From contig NZ_AQQZ01000002.1 of assembly GCF_001205715.1 (NCBI RefSeq), forward strand, positions 57,501 through 121,500: DNA of 64,000 bases, read 5' to 3'. This stretch comes from Pseudaestuariivita atlantica. Lineage in GTDB: Bacteria > Pseudomonadota > Alphaproteobacteria > Rhodobacterales > Rhodobacteraceae. The position numbers were made by a program, and so were the translations under genes. This document shows positions 37,679-46,036 of the stretch, in pieces; within the stretch, counting starts at the first letter, position 1, and the number at the start of each line of letters is the position of its first letter. A model generated the notes under the pieces. That model was not told the DNA's origin, searched no databases, and worked only from the letters and a program-made list of their open reading frames with translations.

Positions 37679-40410
37679 CGAAGGGACGTCGCTTTGGCCT
37701 GATCCGCGAGGAACAATTCCACCAGTTGTTCCGCCGCAGCGCGTTTCTTGCGCGGGAATTTTTCGGGCAGATCGAAAGTCACCGGTTCTCGAACGAGAAA
37801 GTCGGCCGCAAGATCATCTACGTCTACGACACTTCGATCCTGACTGCGCTGACCGCGCCGTGGTCGGTGGGGCCTTTGCAGGGGCGTTCGCGGCACGGGC
37901 TGGGCCAATTGCTGCCGCGCATGTACCAGATCGCGACCGAATACGGCCTTGATGCGGAGGATCGCAAGGTCCTGCGCGTCCAGCGCGCTGCCGAAGATCG
38001 CCTTGCCATCCGCATCACCGAGCTTCTGGCAAATGCCGCGGTCGAAGGTGCCAACGCGGCGTGGAAGGATGGAGGGCGCAATTCCAGCCCGCCCTTGTGG
38101 CAGATGCGCGCGCATTTCGAGGAAACCAACCGGTTGCGCGACGCGATCAGGCATCGCGTCGATAGCCTGAAAGGCACTCAAAGGCTGCAGAACGAGGCGG
38201 ATCGCCGGAACCACATGAAGAAGTTCGTGGAACTGGCGCTGAAAAGCTGGGCCAAGAACGGTGAGCGCCACAGCCTTCCCGACTTCCTCGACTACGTTGT
38301 CGACGAGATCATGACCCGCGAAGTGCTCAGCGGTTTCGGTGTCGCCCGTCAAAGCGCCAGCCTCAACGCGTTCGACCGCAAGTGTTTCAAGCTGGAGGAC
38401 CTTGCGGATTACAACGTCGCCGGGCTCGAAACGCTGTTCGGCATGGAATATTCGCCGATGGAGCGCGAGGCTCACGCGTTCCTTGAACGGTACTGGCAAG
38501 AGCGGTTGCAGCGGAAGGTGCGGGCCAGCTCTACCGAGACGTGGCGCATCCAGCGCGATGCCGAGGCGCTGGCCGAACTGGCAATCGTGAACCGGCGTAT
38601 TCTTGATCACGGGTTCGATCTGCGGGTTGTCCTTGTCACCGGCGACCGCAACCTCGTGGAGGCCAGTTACAACGGTTCGGACAAGATCGAAACCAGTCTC
38701 GACGATATCGTCGGGCGGTTTTACGGGGGTGGCGATTACTCGGAATTCCGGCGGCGCACGGAACTGTTGAACGAATTTTTCCTCAACGTCGCCGATGGCC
38801 AGGACGAGCGGAAGAACTGGTTCGACCGGTTCAGCCTGCATTACGTCCGGCACTTGCACGCCTTTGCCCATGACGAGATTGCCGAAGGTGTGCAGACCGC
38901 CAAGGTGTTCAGCTTCCTGTCCGGGCTGTTCGTCGACACCGCTGGACCCATCCTGCAGAAACGCCGGCTGCTGGAGGACATATCGCTTGGTCGCAAGACC
39001 GAGAAACCGCCCAGGAACTTCCGGGAAGAGTTCCTTGACGTGATCGAGAACTGGGACCGGCTGGCGCTGCGCAAGGTCAAACAGTCGCGGTTCTCGTCCT
39101 GGCATTCGCTGGATGAAACGTCGCAGGCGCATCTTGTCCAGATCATCTCGGACGACCTGAAGCGTTTGTCGGGCGGCGAAACCAGCGAACCGCTCGATTT
39201 CGAGGCGGCCGCGATCTGGATGATGGAATATGTCGACAGGACGCGCGATCGCACGATGCTGCATTTCTCGAACCTCGGCACGGAAATGCTGCAGGGCACG
39301 GGCGGGGGATGGATCGTCCGGAACCCGCCGGACCTGCAGTTTTCGAACCTGAAGAATACCAAGGCGATCTTCGACAAGCTGGCCAGCCGATACGGGTATG
39401 CCGGGGCGAAACAGGACGCGTTTCACAAGGATTTCGAGGCGATTTCCGACGACGTTCCAGAGGATCAGCGCGAAGACGGGCGGCTGGAATGCCATCTGCA
39501 GTTTCTTGCGCTGGGCGCGGCGTTCGCGGCGGCGGACAAGTGGTCGGTGGCGGAAAGCCACGCGCACCGGGCGCTGGCCATCCTTGACCGCGCCAAGGCG
39601 CATGACGTCATCCCCTCGATCCCGCCGATCCGTAACGACAAAGGCGAACTGGTCTGCAATTTCAGCGGGCGGGAGGCGCATTTCCTCAGCGCGGTGTGCA
39701 AGCGGATCCGGGCCGAGAACGACGCCGACCTCGACGAGGCGGAAATCGAGCTGAAAAAGGCTCTGGAGGCGTTCGACGAAGATCGCGACGCGAGCGAGCC
39801 GTTCATGGAAACCGGGCTTCTGGCCCTGCGGCATCTGGCCGAACGCATGTCGATCAGTCTGAGCCGGTATTACATCGCCCGCGCCAATTGCGACGCCGAT
39901 GAATGCGTGAACGATACCGAGGAGAAGCATTGCGCAGACTGTGCCAAGGCGCGCGACGCACTGTTCGATGCGGCGGAGGAGCTTTATTCTGACCAAGCGG
40001 TAGAGCAGCTGACAACCGCCGGGCCGTCGCTGTCGGCGCTGTCGCTTGCGACGAACGCGGTCCAGTTGAGCGTGATCCGCGCCTACTGGATCCGCGAGAC
40101 GGACGGGGATGTGGGCGAAGCCGGCAAGTGGATGTCTGATGCTGCGTTGCTGGCGGCGCTGGGCATGCTCGACCGCATCCGCGCGGAGCGGAAGTTCATC
40201 TTCAACGAGACGTCCCGCGCATACGAGGCGCTGGGCCGGTACATCGCCCATGCCCGCGGTCTGGAGGTGGCCGAACCGCCGACAGCCGAGGGTGTGATCG
40301 CCGTGATCGCGGACCTGAACAACCACATGATCGCCACCTACGATCCGTGGCGGTTCCGCCGTATCCGCAAGTTCCTGCAGGGTGAAAGAAAGCTTGTGGA
40401 GACGACATGA
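37675..40410 (+). CDS. Large PIN-like nuclease with long helical C-terminal region
   Basis: The protein has 911 residues. KIIYVYDTSIL (D52) is a PIN-domain first-strand motif; RDAEALAELA (D295, E297) and LVTGDRNLVEA (D324) match the later acidic sites, after about 240 mostly helical residues that may be an insertion in the fold. Residues ~400-900 are helix-rich, TPR-like in places, and include a Cys4 knuckle near 740-765 (C-x4-C-x9-C-x2-C) that could bind zinc. PIN domains cleave RNA, often in toxin or defence proteins. It overlaps both neighbours by 4 nt. Function as an RNase effector is inference. Confidence 0.65.
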   Translation: MTKGRRFGLIREEQFHQLFRRSAFLAREFFGQIESHRFSNEKVGRKIIYVYDTSILTALTAPWSVGPLQGRSRHGLGQLLPRMYQIATEYGLDAEDRKVLRVQRAAEDRLAIRITELLANAAVEGANAAWKDGGRNSSPPLWQMRAHFEETNRLRDAIRHRVDSLKGTQRLQNEADRRNHMKKFVELALKSWAKNGERHSLPDFLDYVVDEIMTREVLSGFGVARQSASLNAFDRKCFKLEDLADYNVAGLETLFGMEYSPMEREAHAFLERYWQERLQRKVRASSTETWRIQRDAEALAELAIVNRRILDHGFDLRVVLVTGDRNLVEASYNGSDKIETSLDDIVGRFYGGGDYSEFRRRTELLNEFFLNVADGQDERKNWFDRFSLHYVRHLHAFAHDEIAEGVQTAKVFSFLSGLFVDTAGPILQKRRLLEDISLGRKTEKPPRNFREEFLDVIENWDRLALRKVKQSRFSSWHSLDETSQAHLVQIISDDLKRLSGGETSEPLDFEAAAIWMMEYVDRTRDRTMLHFSNLGTEMLQGTGGGWIVRNPPDLQFSNLKNTKAIFDKLASRYGYAGAKQDAFHKDFEAISDDVPEDQREDGRLECHLQFLALGAAFAAADKWSVAESHAHRALAILDRAKAHDVIPSIPPIRNDKGELVCNFSGREAHFLSAVCKRIRAENDADLDEAEIELKKALEAFDEDRDASEPFMETGLLALRHLAERMSISLSRYYIARANCDADECVNDTEEKHCADCAKARDALFDAAEELYSDQAVEQLTTAGPSLSALSLATNAVQLSVIRAYWIRETDGDVGEAGKWMSDAALLAALGMLDRIRAERKFIFNETSRAYEALGRYIAHARGLEVAEPPTAEGVIAVIADLNNHMIATYDPWRFRRIRKFLQGERKLVETT

Positions 40411-41081
40411 CCGCAAGCGCCCAGACCGATCAGGAGGATGGCGGCCCCGTCCCCTTCGGCGACAGGCCGGAAAGCCCCGCACCCTACCTGAAGCTCAGCC
40501 CCCTCTTGGCGCTGGGGCAGTCGCTGGTCTGGCTGCTGTGGCATCTCAGCCTGATCGAATACTGGAAGGCGGCGTGGATCGCGTTCGGCCGCGACCGCGC
40601 GGGCCGTTACCTTGCGCGGTCGGTGGCGATCGACAGCTTCATGGGGCTGAAGTGGCTGGCGCTGATCCTGCTGGTGTGGTTCGGCGTCGAGGCCCAGTGG
40701 GGCCGCTGGGGCGTCAGTTACCTGATCGGGTCCGCGCTGTTCAGTTACTTCTATTACCACGTCTGGCGGGCGCCTCCAAAATCGGACAGCCATGCCTTCC
40801 AGCTGCGCCGCACCATGACCTTCCTGCTGTCGTTCTTCTTCGGCATCGCCGGATACGCCTATATCCTGTTCTTCGGATACCGCGACGCGATCACGTGGCC
40901 CGGCAGCACTCCGACCTATACCGACGCCTTGCTGATGAGCCTGTCGAACGCCTTCACCGCGAGTTTCGCCGATTTCCCGGTCACCGACGACGCGGTCCGG
41001 CGCATACTGGCGGGTGAGGTCCTGTTCGTGTTCGCGTTCCTCGTGATCATCGTCGTCAACAGCGTGCCATCGCGGAACTAG
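40407..41081 (+). CDS. Membrane protein with degenerate potassium-channel-like pore
   Basis: The protein has 224 residues and four or more hydrophobic helices. Near the C-terminus TDALLMSLSNAFTASFADF is followed by a helix with LAGEVLFVFAFLVIIVV, the layout of a 2TM ion-channel pore loop plus inner helix. The selectivity filter TVGYGD is replaced by TASFAD, so potassium selectivity is unlikely. It is the last gene of the ATGA-linked unit. A membrane effector such as a non-selective pore is a possible reading, not shown. Confidence 0.6.
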   Translation: MTASAQTDQEDGGPVPFGDRPESPAPYLKLSPLLALGQSLVWLLWHLSLIEYWKAAWIAFGRDRAGRYLARSVAIDSFMGLKWLALILLVWFGVEAQWGRWGVSYLIGSALFSYFYYHVWRAPPKSDSHAFQLRRTMTFLLSFFFGIAGYAYILFFGYRDAITWPGSTPTYTDALLMSLSNAFTASFADFPVTDDAVRRILAGEVLFVFAFLVIIVVNSVPSRN

Positions 41082-41306
41082 ACCTTGCTGCCGGTCTTGC
41101 CCGGCCATCGCTTTGCGCACTTTTCTTCATTCTCAAGCGGCTGCAATCGTTTGTATTTTCCGCGCAGATGCGAGGCGCGTCGGGGATCCGCCGCTCACTT
41201 GACAGCAGAAAGCATGTAAACCTAGCTGGTGCGTGCAGCATCGGAAGGACGCGGGGCAGATGGGAACCGACCTGACTGAAATGGCCGACCATCCGATAGG
41301 GACGGC

Positions 41307-42341
41307 ATGACATCCATGCGCGCGGCATACCTTGTCGAACCGGGCCGGTTCGACCTGCGCGAGGTTGCGGTTCCCGCCGTCGGGCGGGACGAGGTTCTGG
41401 TCAGGATCGCCCGCACGGGCATCTGCGGGACCGATATCCACATCTTCCACGGCAGGTATTCCGCCGAATTCCTGCCCCTGGTACCGGGGCACGAATTCAC
41501 CGGCCATGTCGCTGCGATCGGGCGCGACGTGCAGGGGCTGGAAGAGGGGCAGCCGGTCGTGGTCGACACCAATATCGGCTGCGGGCGCTGCTATTGGTGC
41601 CGCCGGAACGAGATCCTGAACTGCCCGGACATGCGGCAGATGGGCATCCATTGCGACGGCGGGTTCGCCGATTACATCGCTGTGCCGGCGCGGCTGGTCA
41701 TCCCGGCCTCGCCCGACGTGCCGACCGAGGTTCTGGCGCTGACCGAACCGCTTGCCTGCGTCGTGCGCGCGGCGCGCAAGGCGCGGGTGACCTTCGGGCA
41801 GTCGGCGGTCGTCATGGGCGCGGGGCCGATCGGCAACCTGCATGTCCAGTTGCTGCGCACCATCGGCGCCGCCCCGATCATTGCATCCGACGTTAACGCC
41901 AACCGGCGCGACATGGCGTTCGCCTGCGGGGCCGACGCCGTGGCCGCGCCCGAGGACCTCGCCGATGTTGTGCGGGACATGACCGATGGTCGCGGGGCGG
42001 ACATCGTCATCGAAAGCGTGGGCCTGCCGCAGCTTTATGCGGAGGCGCAGCGCCTGATGCGCACGGGCGGGCATCTGGCGGCCTTCGGCATCACCGGTCC
42101 GGACGAGACGCTGTCGCTCGATATCCTGACGACGATCCTGCGGGAAAACTCGGTCAAGGGATCGGTCGCGGGCATGGGCGAGGACATGCACGATGCGCTC
42201 ACCCTGCTGACCCACGGGCGCATCGATACCGGCCCGTTCACCGGTGCCGAGTACCCGCTTGATCGCATCCAGGAGGCGTTCGAGACGTTCGCGGACCGGC
42301 CGCAGGACCTCAAGACCCAGATCGTCATGTCCGGACCCTAA
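41307..42341 (+). CDS. Zinc-dependent alcohol/polyol dehydrogenase (MDR family)
   Basis: The protein has 344 residues. The catalytic zinc site has GICGTD and GHEF, the structural zinc loop has CGRCYWCRRNEILNC, and the NAD-binding motif is VMGAGPIGNLH. The length and loop fit sorbitol/threonine-dehydrogenase-like members. The substrate is not evident. It starts 225 bp after the channel-like gene and has its own leader. Confidence 0.85.
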   Translation: MTSMRAAYLVEPGRFDLREVAVPAVGRDEVLVRIARTGICGTDIHIFHGRYSAEFLPLVPGHEFTGHVAAIGRDVQGLEEGQPVVVDTNIGCGRCYWCRRNEILNCPDMRQMGIHCDGGFADYIAVPARLVIPASPDVPTEVLALTEPLACVVRAARKARVTFGQSAVVMGAGPIGNLHVQLLRTIGAAPIIASDVNANRRDMAFACGADAVAAPEDLADVVRDMTDGRGADIVIESVGLPQLYAEAQRLMRTGGHLAAFGITGPDETLSLDILTTILRENSVKGSVAGMGEDMHDALTLLTHGRIDTGPFTGAEYPLDRIQEAFETFADRPQDLKTQIVMSGP

Positions 42342-42401
42342 TAATCCTGAGACAGGGCCGTGCACGTCCGGGCGGAGCGGTCCCGTGCCCGACAGGCGCG
42401 C

Positions 42402-42428
42402 AAAAAAGGGCGGGCACCAAGCCCGCCC
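42402..42428 (-). terminator. Rho-independent terminator for the DUF302 gene
   Basis: An 8-bp stem GGGCGGGC/GCCCGCCC with an ACCAA loop has six As on its left (42402-42407), so on the reverse strand it ends in six Ts. It lies beyond the stop codon of the DUF302 gene; on the forward strand it could also end the dehydrogenase transcript weakly. Confidence 0.82.
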
Positions 42429-42462
42429 TTGTTCGGATCGCCGGGGGCGTTTCCGCCCGTGG

Positions 42463-42849
42463 TCAGATCGCCTTGACGGCGCCCGCCAGCATGTCCCGGA
42501 CCTGCCCGGCGACATCCAGCAGGTCCGCGTTGTCGATAGCCTGCATCGAGGCGACGGGGTCGATGGCCGAAACCTCGATCCCGTCATCCGTTTCGCGCAG
42601 GATCACGTTGCAGGGCAGCATCGCACCCACGCGCGGTTCCATGCCGATTGCCTGGTGCGCCATCCTGGGATTGCAGGCGCCGAGGATGTGATAACCGGGC
42701 ATGTCAACGTCGAGCTTCTTTTTCATGGTCGCCTTGACGTCGATCTCGGTCAGCACACCGAACCCGGCATCCGCCAGGGCGTTGCGCGTGCGTTCGTCGA
42801 TCTCGGCCAAGGTCGCACCGGGGAAGACGCGGTTGATGGTGTATGCCAT
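42463..42849 (-). CDS. DUF302-domain protein
   Basis: The protein has 128 residues. The block GFGVLTEIDVKATMKKKLDVD followed by YHILGACNPRMAHQAI and the later PCNVILRE matches the DUF302 family, small cytoplasmic proteins often near copper and sulfur genes. I chose the ATG at 42849 because of GGGAAGAAG upstream and family length; a longer in-frame reading is not convincing. Confidence 0.85.
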   Translation of the reverse strand: MAYTINRVFPGATLAEIDERTRNALADAGFGVLTEIDVKATMKKKLDVDMPGYHILGACNPRMAHQAIGMEPRVGAMLPCNVILRETDDGIEVSAIDPVASMQAIDNADLLDVAGQVRDMLAGAVKAI

Positions 42850-42866
42850 GACGCTTCTTCCCTTTG

Positions 42867-42971
42867 TCAGCTGCGCAGGTACTTGATCAGTGCAGCAATC
42901 GCCAGCCCGACCAAAACGAGGATAATGATCCCCCAGATCCAGCCGAATCCCATTCCAAAACCGGTCATCAT
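42867..42971 (-). CDS. 34-residue single-helix membrane protein
   Basis: This short gene has a strong ribosome site (AAGGAGA) before an ATGATG start, then a single membrane helix (WIWGIIILVLVGLAIAALIK) ending in a short basic tail, RS. Its size is below usual gene-finding limits. It lies 17 bp upstream of the DUF302 gene in the same direction. Small membrane proteins of this type often accompany metal-stress genes; the function is unknown. Confidence 0.65.
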   Translation of the reverse strand: MMTGFGMGFGWIWGIIILVLVGLAIAALIKYLRS

Positions 42972-43033
42972 TGTCGTGTCTCCTTTCAGTGTCCGGGACG
43001 GGGCCCATTGGTGCCTCGCCCCGAAGTTTCTTG

Positions 43034-43756
43034 TCAGTTGTCGTTCATCATGCCGCCGCGCTGGGCGTCGTCACCGTCCATCATCGGCATGCGTTGCTGT
43101 GCGGTCGCCTCGCGGCGGTCCATCATCTTCTGCATCCGGTCCGCGGGTGCAGCGATCTCTTCGGCGGTGACCTGTCCGTCGCCATCGGCGTCGAAGGCCT
43201 GGAACCGGTCAACGGTCGTCGCGCGGATATGCGCCGCATGCATGGTATCAAATTCGTCGAGCGACAGCGAGCCATTGCCGTCGGCATCGTAGGTTTTCAG
43301 CGCATCCAGAAACCCGGCACGCAGTTCTTCAGGGGTCACCGTGCCGTCATCGTTCGCGTCGAAAAGCGACTGGAAGTGCCCGGCGTCACCCATCATCATG
43401 CCCTGGCCCATCATGCCTTGGCCCTTCATGTCGGCACCCATCATGCCGCCGCCCATCATGCCGCCGCCCATCATGTCGGCGCCCATCATGCCGCCGCCCA
43501 TCATGTCGGCGCCCATCATGTCGGCGCCCATCATGCCGCCGCCCATCATGCCACCCTGACCGCCATGCATCATCTGCATCATGCGCATCATCTGGCCCAT
43601 GTCGCCCATCATCATCTGGCCGGGCGCGTTCTGGCCGGTGGCACCGGCCTTGTCGCCGCCGCGGCCTTCGCCGTGGCCGTGGTTGGCATCGGCGAATGCG
43701 GGGATGGCAGTGCCAAGGGCCGCGACAGCCGCAGTCACAATCAAAAGCCGTTTCAT
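43034..43756 (-). CDS. Secreted Met-rich protein with EF-hand repeats
   Basis: The protein has 240 residues, with a signal peptide (about 1-22, ending AFA). A His/Gly start is followed by about 70 residues of Met-Gly-Ala/Asp repeats (units like MMGADMMGGG). Three EF-hand loops follow: DANDDGTVTPEE, DADGNGSLSLDE and DADGDGQVTAEE, with aspartates for calcium. Met-rich stretches bind copper(I) in other proteins, so a periplasmic metal-binding role is plausible but not shown. It is divergent from a two-component system. Confidence 0.8.
   Translation of the reverse strand: MKRLLIVTAAVAALGTAIPAFADANHGHGEGRGGDKAGATGQNAPGQMMMGDMGQMMRMMQMMHGGQGGMMGGGMMGADMMGADMMGGGMMGADMMGGGMMGGGMMGADMKGQGMMGQGMMMGDAGHFQSLFDANDDGTVTPEELRAGFLDALKTYDADGNGSLSLDEFDTMHAAHIRATTVDRFQAFDADGDGQVTAEEIAAPADRMQKMMDRREATAQQRMPMMDGDDAQRGGMMNDN
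43422..43556. repeat. Nine tandem 15-bp coding repeats (Met-rich region)
   Basis: Nine units of the form CCCATCATGNCGNCG lie end to end within the Met-rich gene, two variants alternating (CCGCCG and TCGGCG). The first and last units are diverged. They encode the repeating MMG motifs and may vary in number between strains. Confidence 0.9.
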
Positions 43757-43807
43757 TGTTCGATCCTCCGTGGATGTTCGTTCGATGAACCGGATGTGGG
43801 GGGCGCC

Positions 43808-43859
43808 TGTCGCAGAAGTTTGTCAGCCGGGCATGAAAAGTGTCGCAAATTGTGTCAGG
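43808..43859. promoter_or_regulatory. Direct-repeat operator-like pair for an OmpR-type regulator
   Basis: TGTCGCA-N6-TGTCAGC (43808-43827) and TGTCGCA-N5-TGTCAGG (43841-43859) are two near-identical direct-repeat elements between the divergent EF-hand gene and the response-regulator gene. OmpR-type regulators bind such tandem repeats, so autoregulation and control of the Met-rich gene are plausible. Confidence 0.5.
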
Positions 43860-43940
43860 CGGGGAATGCTCGGGAAATTTCAGAGGTTTCGCCGGAACTT
43901 TGGGCTTAGATATCGTGCCAGAGACACTTCCGGACCCATC

Positions 43941-44663
43941 ATGCCAGACAGTCCTCACATACTGGTCGTCGACGATCACCGCGATATCCGCGATGCGCTT
44001 GCCCGCTATCTGGAAAAGAACGGCATGCGCGCGACGGTGGCCGCGGATGCGCGGGCGATGGATGCGGCGATGAAGGCGGGACGGTTCGACCTGATCGTGC
44101 TGGACGTGATGATGCCGGGAGAGGACGGGCTGTCTGTCTGCCGCAGGTTGAGGGCCGAAGGCGATGTGCCGATCCTGATGCTGACGGCGCTGGGCGAGGA
44201 AACCGACCGCATCATCGGGCTGGAAATGGGGGCGGACGACTACCTTGCCAAACCGTTCAGTCCGCGGGAGCTTCTGGCGCGGGTCAAGGCGATCCTGCGC
44301 CGCAGCCGCACGCCTGCGAAGGAAGGCGGGGCGATGGCGGGACGCAAGCTTGCCTTCGACCGGTGGCTTTTGGACACCGACCGGCGCGTGCTGCTTTCTG
44401 GCGACGGGACCGAGGTCGCGCTGACCACGGCGGAATTCAGGCTTCTGACGGTGTTCCTCGAACGTCCCCGCCACGTATTGAGCCGCGCGCAGCTTCTGGA
44501 CCTGACCAGCGGGCGGCAGGAGCACGTGTTCGACCGCGCCATCGACAATCAGGTCAGCCGGTTGCGGCGCAAGATCGAACGCGACCCGGCGCATCCCGAA
44601 CTGATCGCGACGGTCTGGGGCGGGGGGTATTCCCTGTCGGCGGACGTGAGGGACGCGTCATGA
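43941..44663 (+). CDS. OmpR-family response regulator
   Basis: The protein has 240 residues. The receiver domain has DD near residues 11-12 (VVDDHRD), the phospho-Asp in VLDVMMPGEDG and the Lys in AKPFSPREL. The winged helix has TTAEFRLLTVFLERP and DRAIDNQVSRLRRKIE. The kinase gene starts at its stop codon (ATGA). It is divergent from the Met-rich EF-hand gene. Confidence 0.93.
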   Translation: MPDSPHILVVDDHRDIRDALARYLEKNGMRATVAADARAMDAAMKAGRFDLIVLDVMMPGEDGLSVCRRLRAEGDVPILMLTALGEETDRIIGLEMGADDYLAKPFSPRELLARVKAILRRSRTPAKEGGAMAGRKLAFDRWLLDTDRRVLLSGDGTEVALTTAEFRLLTVFLERPRHVLSRAQLLDLTSGRQEHVFDRAIDNQVSRLRRKIERDPAHPELIATVWGGGYSLSADVRDAS

Positions 44664-46036
44664 TCCGGCGTCTCTGGCCCCAGTCGACCGGCGCGCAACT
44701 GCTTGTGATGCTGCTTCTTGCGCTCGGCGCAAGCCAGGGGTTGAGCCTTCTGGTGTTCAGCGACGAACGCGACCGCGCGGTGCGGGCGGCGCTGGGATAC
44801 GAGGCTGCGGGGCGCGCGGCAAACGTCGCGCAATTGCTGGACGAGGCCCCGGAAGAGTTGCGCCCGCAGATCGTGCTGGCCGCGAACTCCCCGCTTGTCC
44901 GGTTCTGGCTGGATGATGAACCGGCGGTCGATCACGCGGGACACGATTCCGTGGGAATCTCGGACCGGTTGCGCAGCGCCCTCAACGATCCCGACCGCGA
45001 CATCCTGGTGGAGATCCACGACCGGACGGATGACCTGCCCGCGGTCGAGGACGTGCCGCACGGCATGCGCCAGATGCATTCCGCCATGCTGGCAGAGCGG
45101 ACCGGGCCGCTGGAACTGGCCATGTCGATCCGTCTTGAATCGGGAGAATGGCTCAACGTCCGGTCGATGTTTCACCGGCCGGTGGGCCAGTGGCTGTTCG
45201 GCGACATCGCGGCCCTGCTGATCGCCGCCGTGCTCATCACGCTCGTCGCCGTCCTCACATCGGTGCGGATCGTGCGCCCGCTGGCGCGGCTGGCGGATGC
45301 GGCGGATCGCGCAGGCAAGGGCGAGGAGGTGGATGCGCTGCCGGAAACCGGCCCGCGCGAGGTCCGCGACACGGTGCGCGCCTTCAACCGGATGCAGGAC
45401 CGGATCAGGCGGTTCGTCTCCGGGCGAACCCGCATGCTGGCGGCGCTGGGGCATGACCTGCGCTCGCCTTTGACGGCGATGCGCCTGCGCCTGGAACTGA
45501 TCGAGGAGGGCGAGGACCGGGACAGGCTGGAGGCCCTTGTCGAGGAGATGCAGACCATGGTCGAGGCGACCCTCGCCTTTGCCCGTGGCGAGGCCGTGAC
45601 CGAGGAAACCGTGACGCTGGACCTGCGGGAGCTTCTGCAAAGCCTCGCCGGGGAAACGCTTGATGCCAGCATGGCGGATGATGGCGATGCGGCCGCGGTC
45701 ATGGCGCGCGTGCGTCCCGTTTCACTGAAACGTGCTTTGCGGAACCTCATCGACAACGCGGCCCGGTATGGCGGCGGGGCGGAGGTTGGTCTCAAGCGGG
45801 ACGGGGACGCGGCGGTCATTTCGATTTCGGATAACGGACCGGGCCTGCCGGAGGATCAGCTCGAGGCGGTGTTCGAACCGTTCCGGAGGCTCGAGGCATC
45901 GCGCAGCCGCGACACCGGGGGAAGCGGGCTTGGACTTGCGATTGCCCGGACCATCCTGCGAGCCCATGGCGGCGACGTGATCTTGCGCAACCGTGAAACC
46001 GGCGGTCTGATCGCCTCGGTCGAATTGCCGCTTTAG
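44660..46036 (+). CDS. Sensor histidine kinase
   Basis: The protein has 458 residues. One N-terminal helix, an ~120-residue periplasmic part (rich in acidic and His residues: DHAGHDS), a second helix near 180-200 and a HAMP domain precede the H-box ALGHDLRSPLTAMR. N-box NLIDNAARYG and G-boxes SDNGPGLP and DTGGSGLGLAIA complete the kinase. The periplasmic part is the likely sensor of the signal. It overlaps the regulator by 4 nt and ends convergently with the gene at 46033. Confidence 0.92.
   Translation: MIRRLWPQSTGAQLLVMLLLALGASQGLSLLVFSDERDRAVRAALGYEAAGRAANVAQLLDEAPEELRPQIVLAANSPLVRFWLDDEPAVDHAGHDSVGISDRLRSALNDPDRDILVEIHDRTDDLPAVEDVPHGMRQMHSAMLAERTGPLELAMSIRLESGEWLNVRSMFHRPVGQWLFGDIAALLIAAVLITLVAVLTSVRIVRPLARLADAADRAGKGEEVDALPETGPREVRDTVRAFNRMQDRIRRFVSGRTRMLAALGHDLRSPLTAMRLRLELIEEGEDRDRLEALVEEMQTMVEATLAFARGEAVTEETVTLDLRELLQSLAGETLDASMADDGDAAAVMARVRPVSLKRALRNLIDNAARYGGGAEVGLKRDGDAAVISISDNGPGLPEDQLEAVFEPFRRLEASRSRDTGGSGLGLAIARTILRAHGGDVILRNRETGGLIASVELPL

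Noticed and set aside
37516-40482. 988-residue reverse frame over the PIN-like gene
   Set aside because: Its composition is that of a shadow frame, and the forward frame has PIN motifs, ATGA overlaps and matching neighbours.
43422-43556. Possible CRISPR array
   Set aside because: The repeats are head-to-tail 15-bp coding units with no spacers, in a Met-rich gene.
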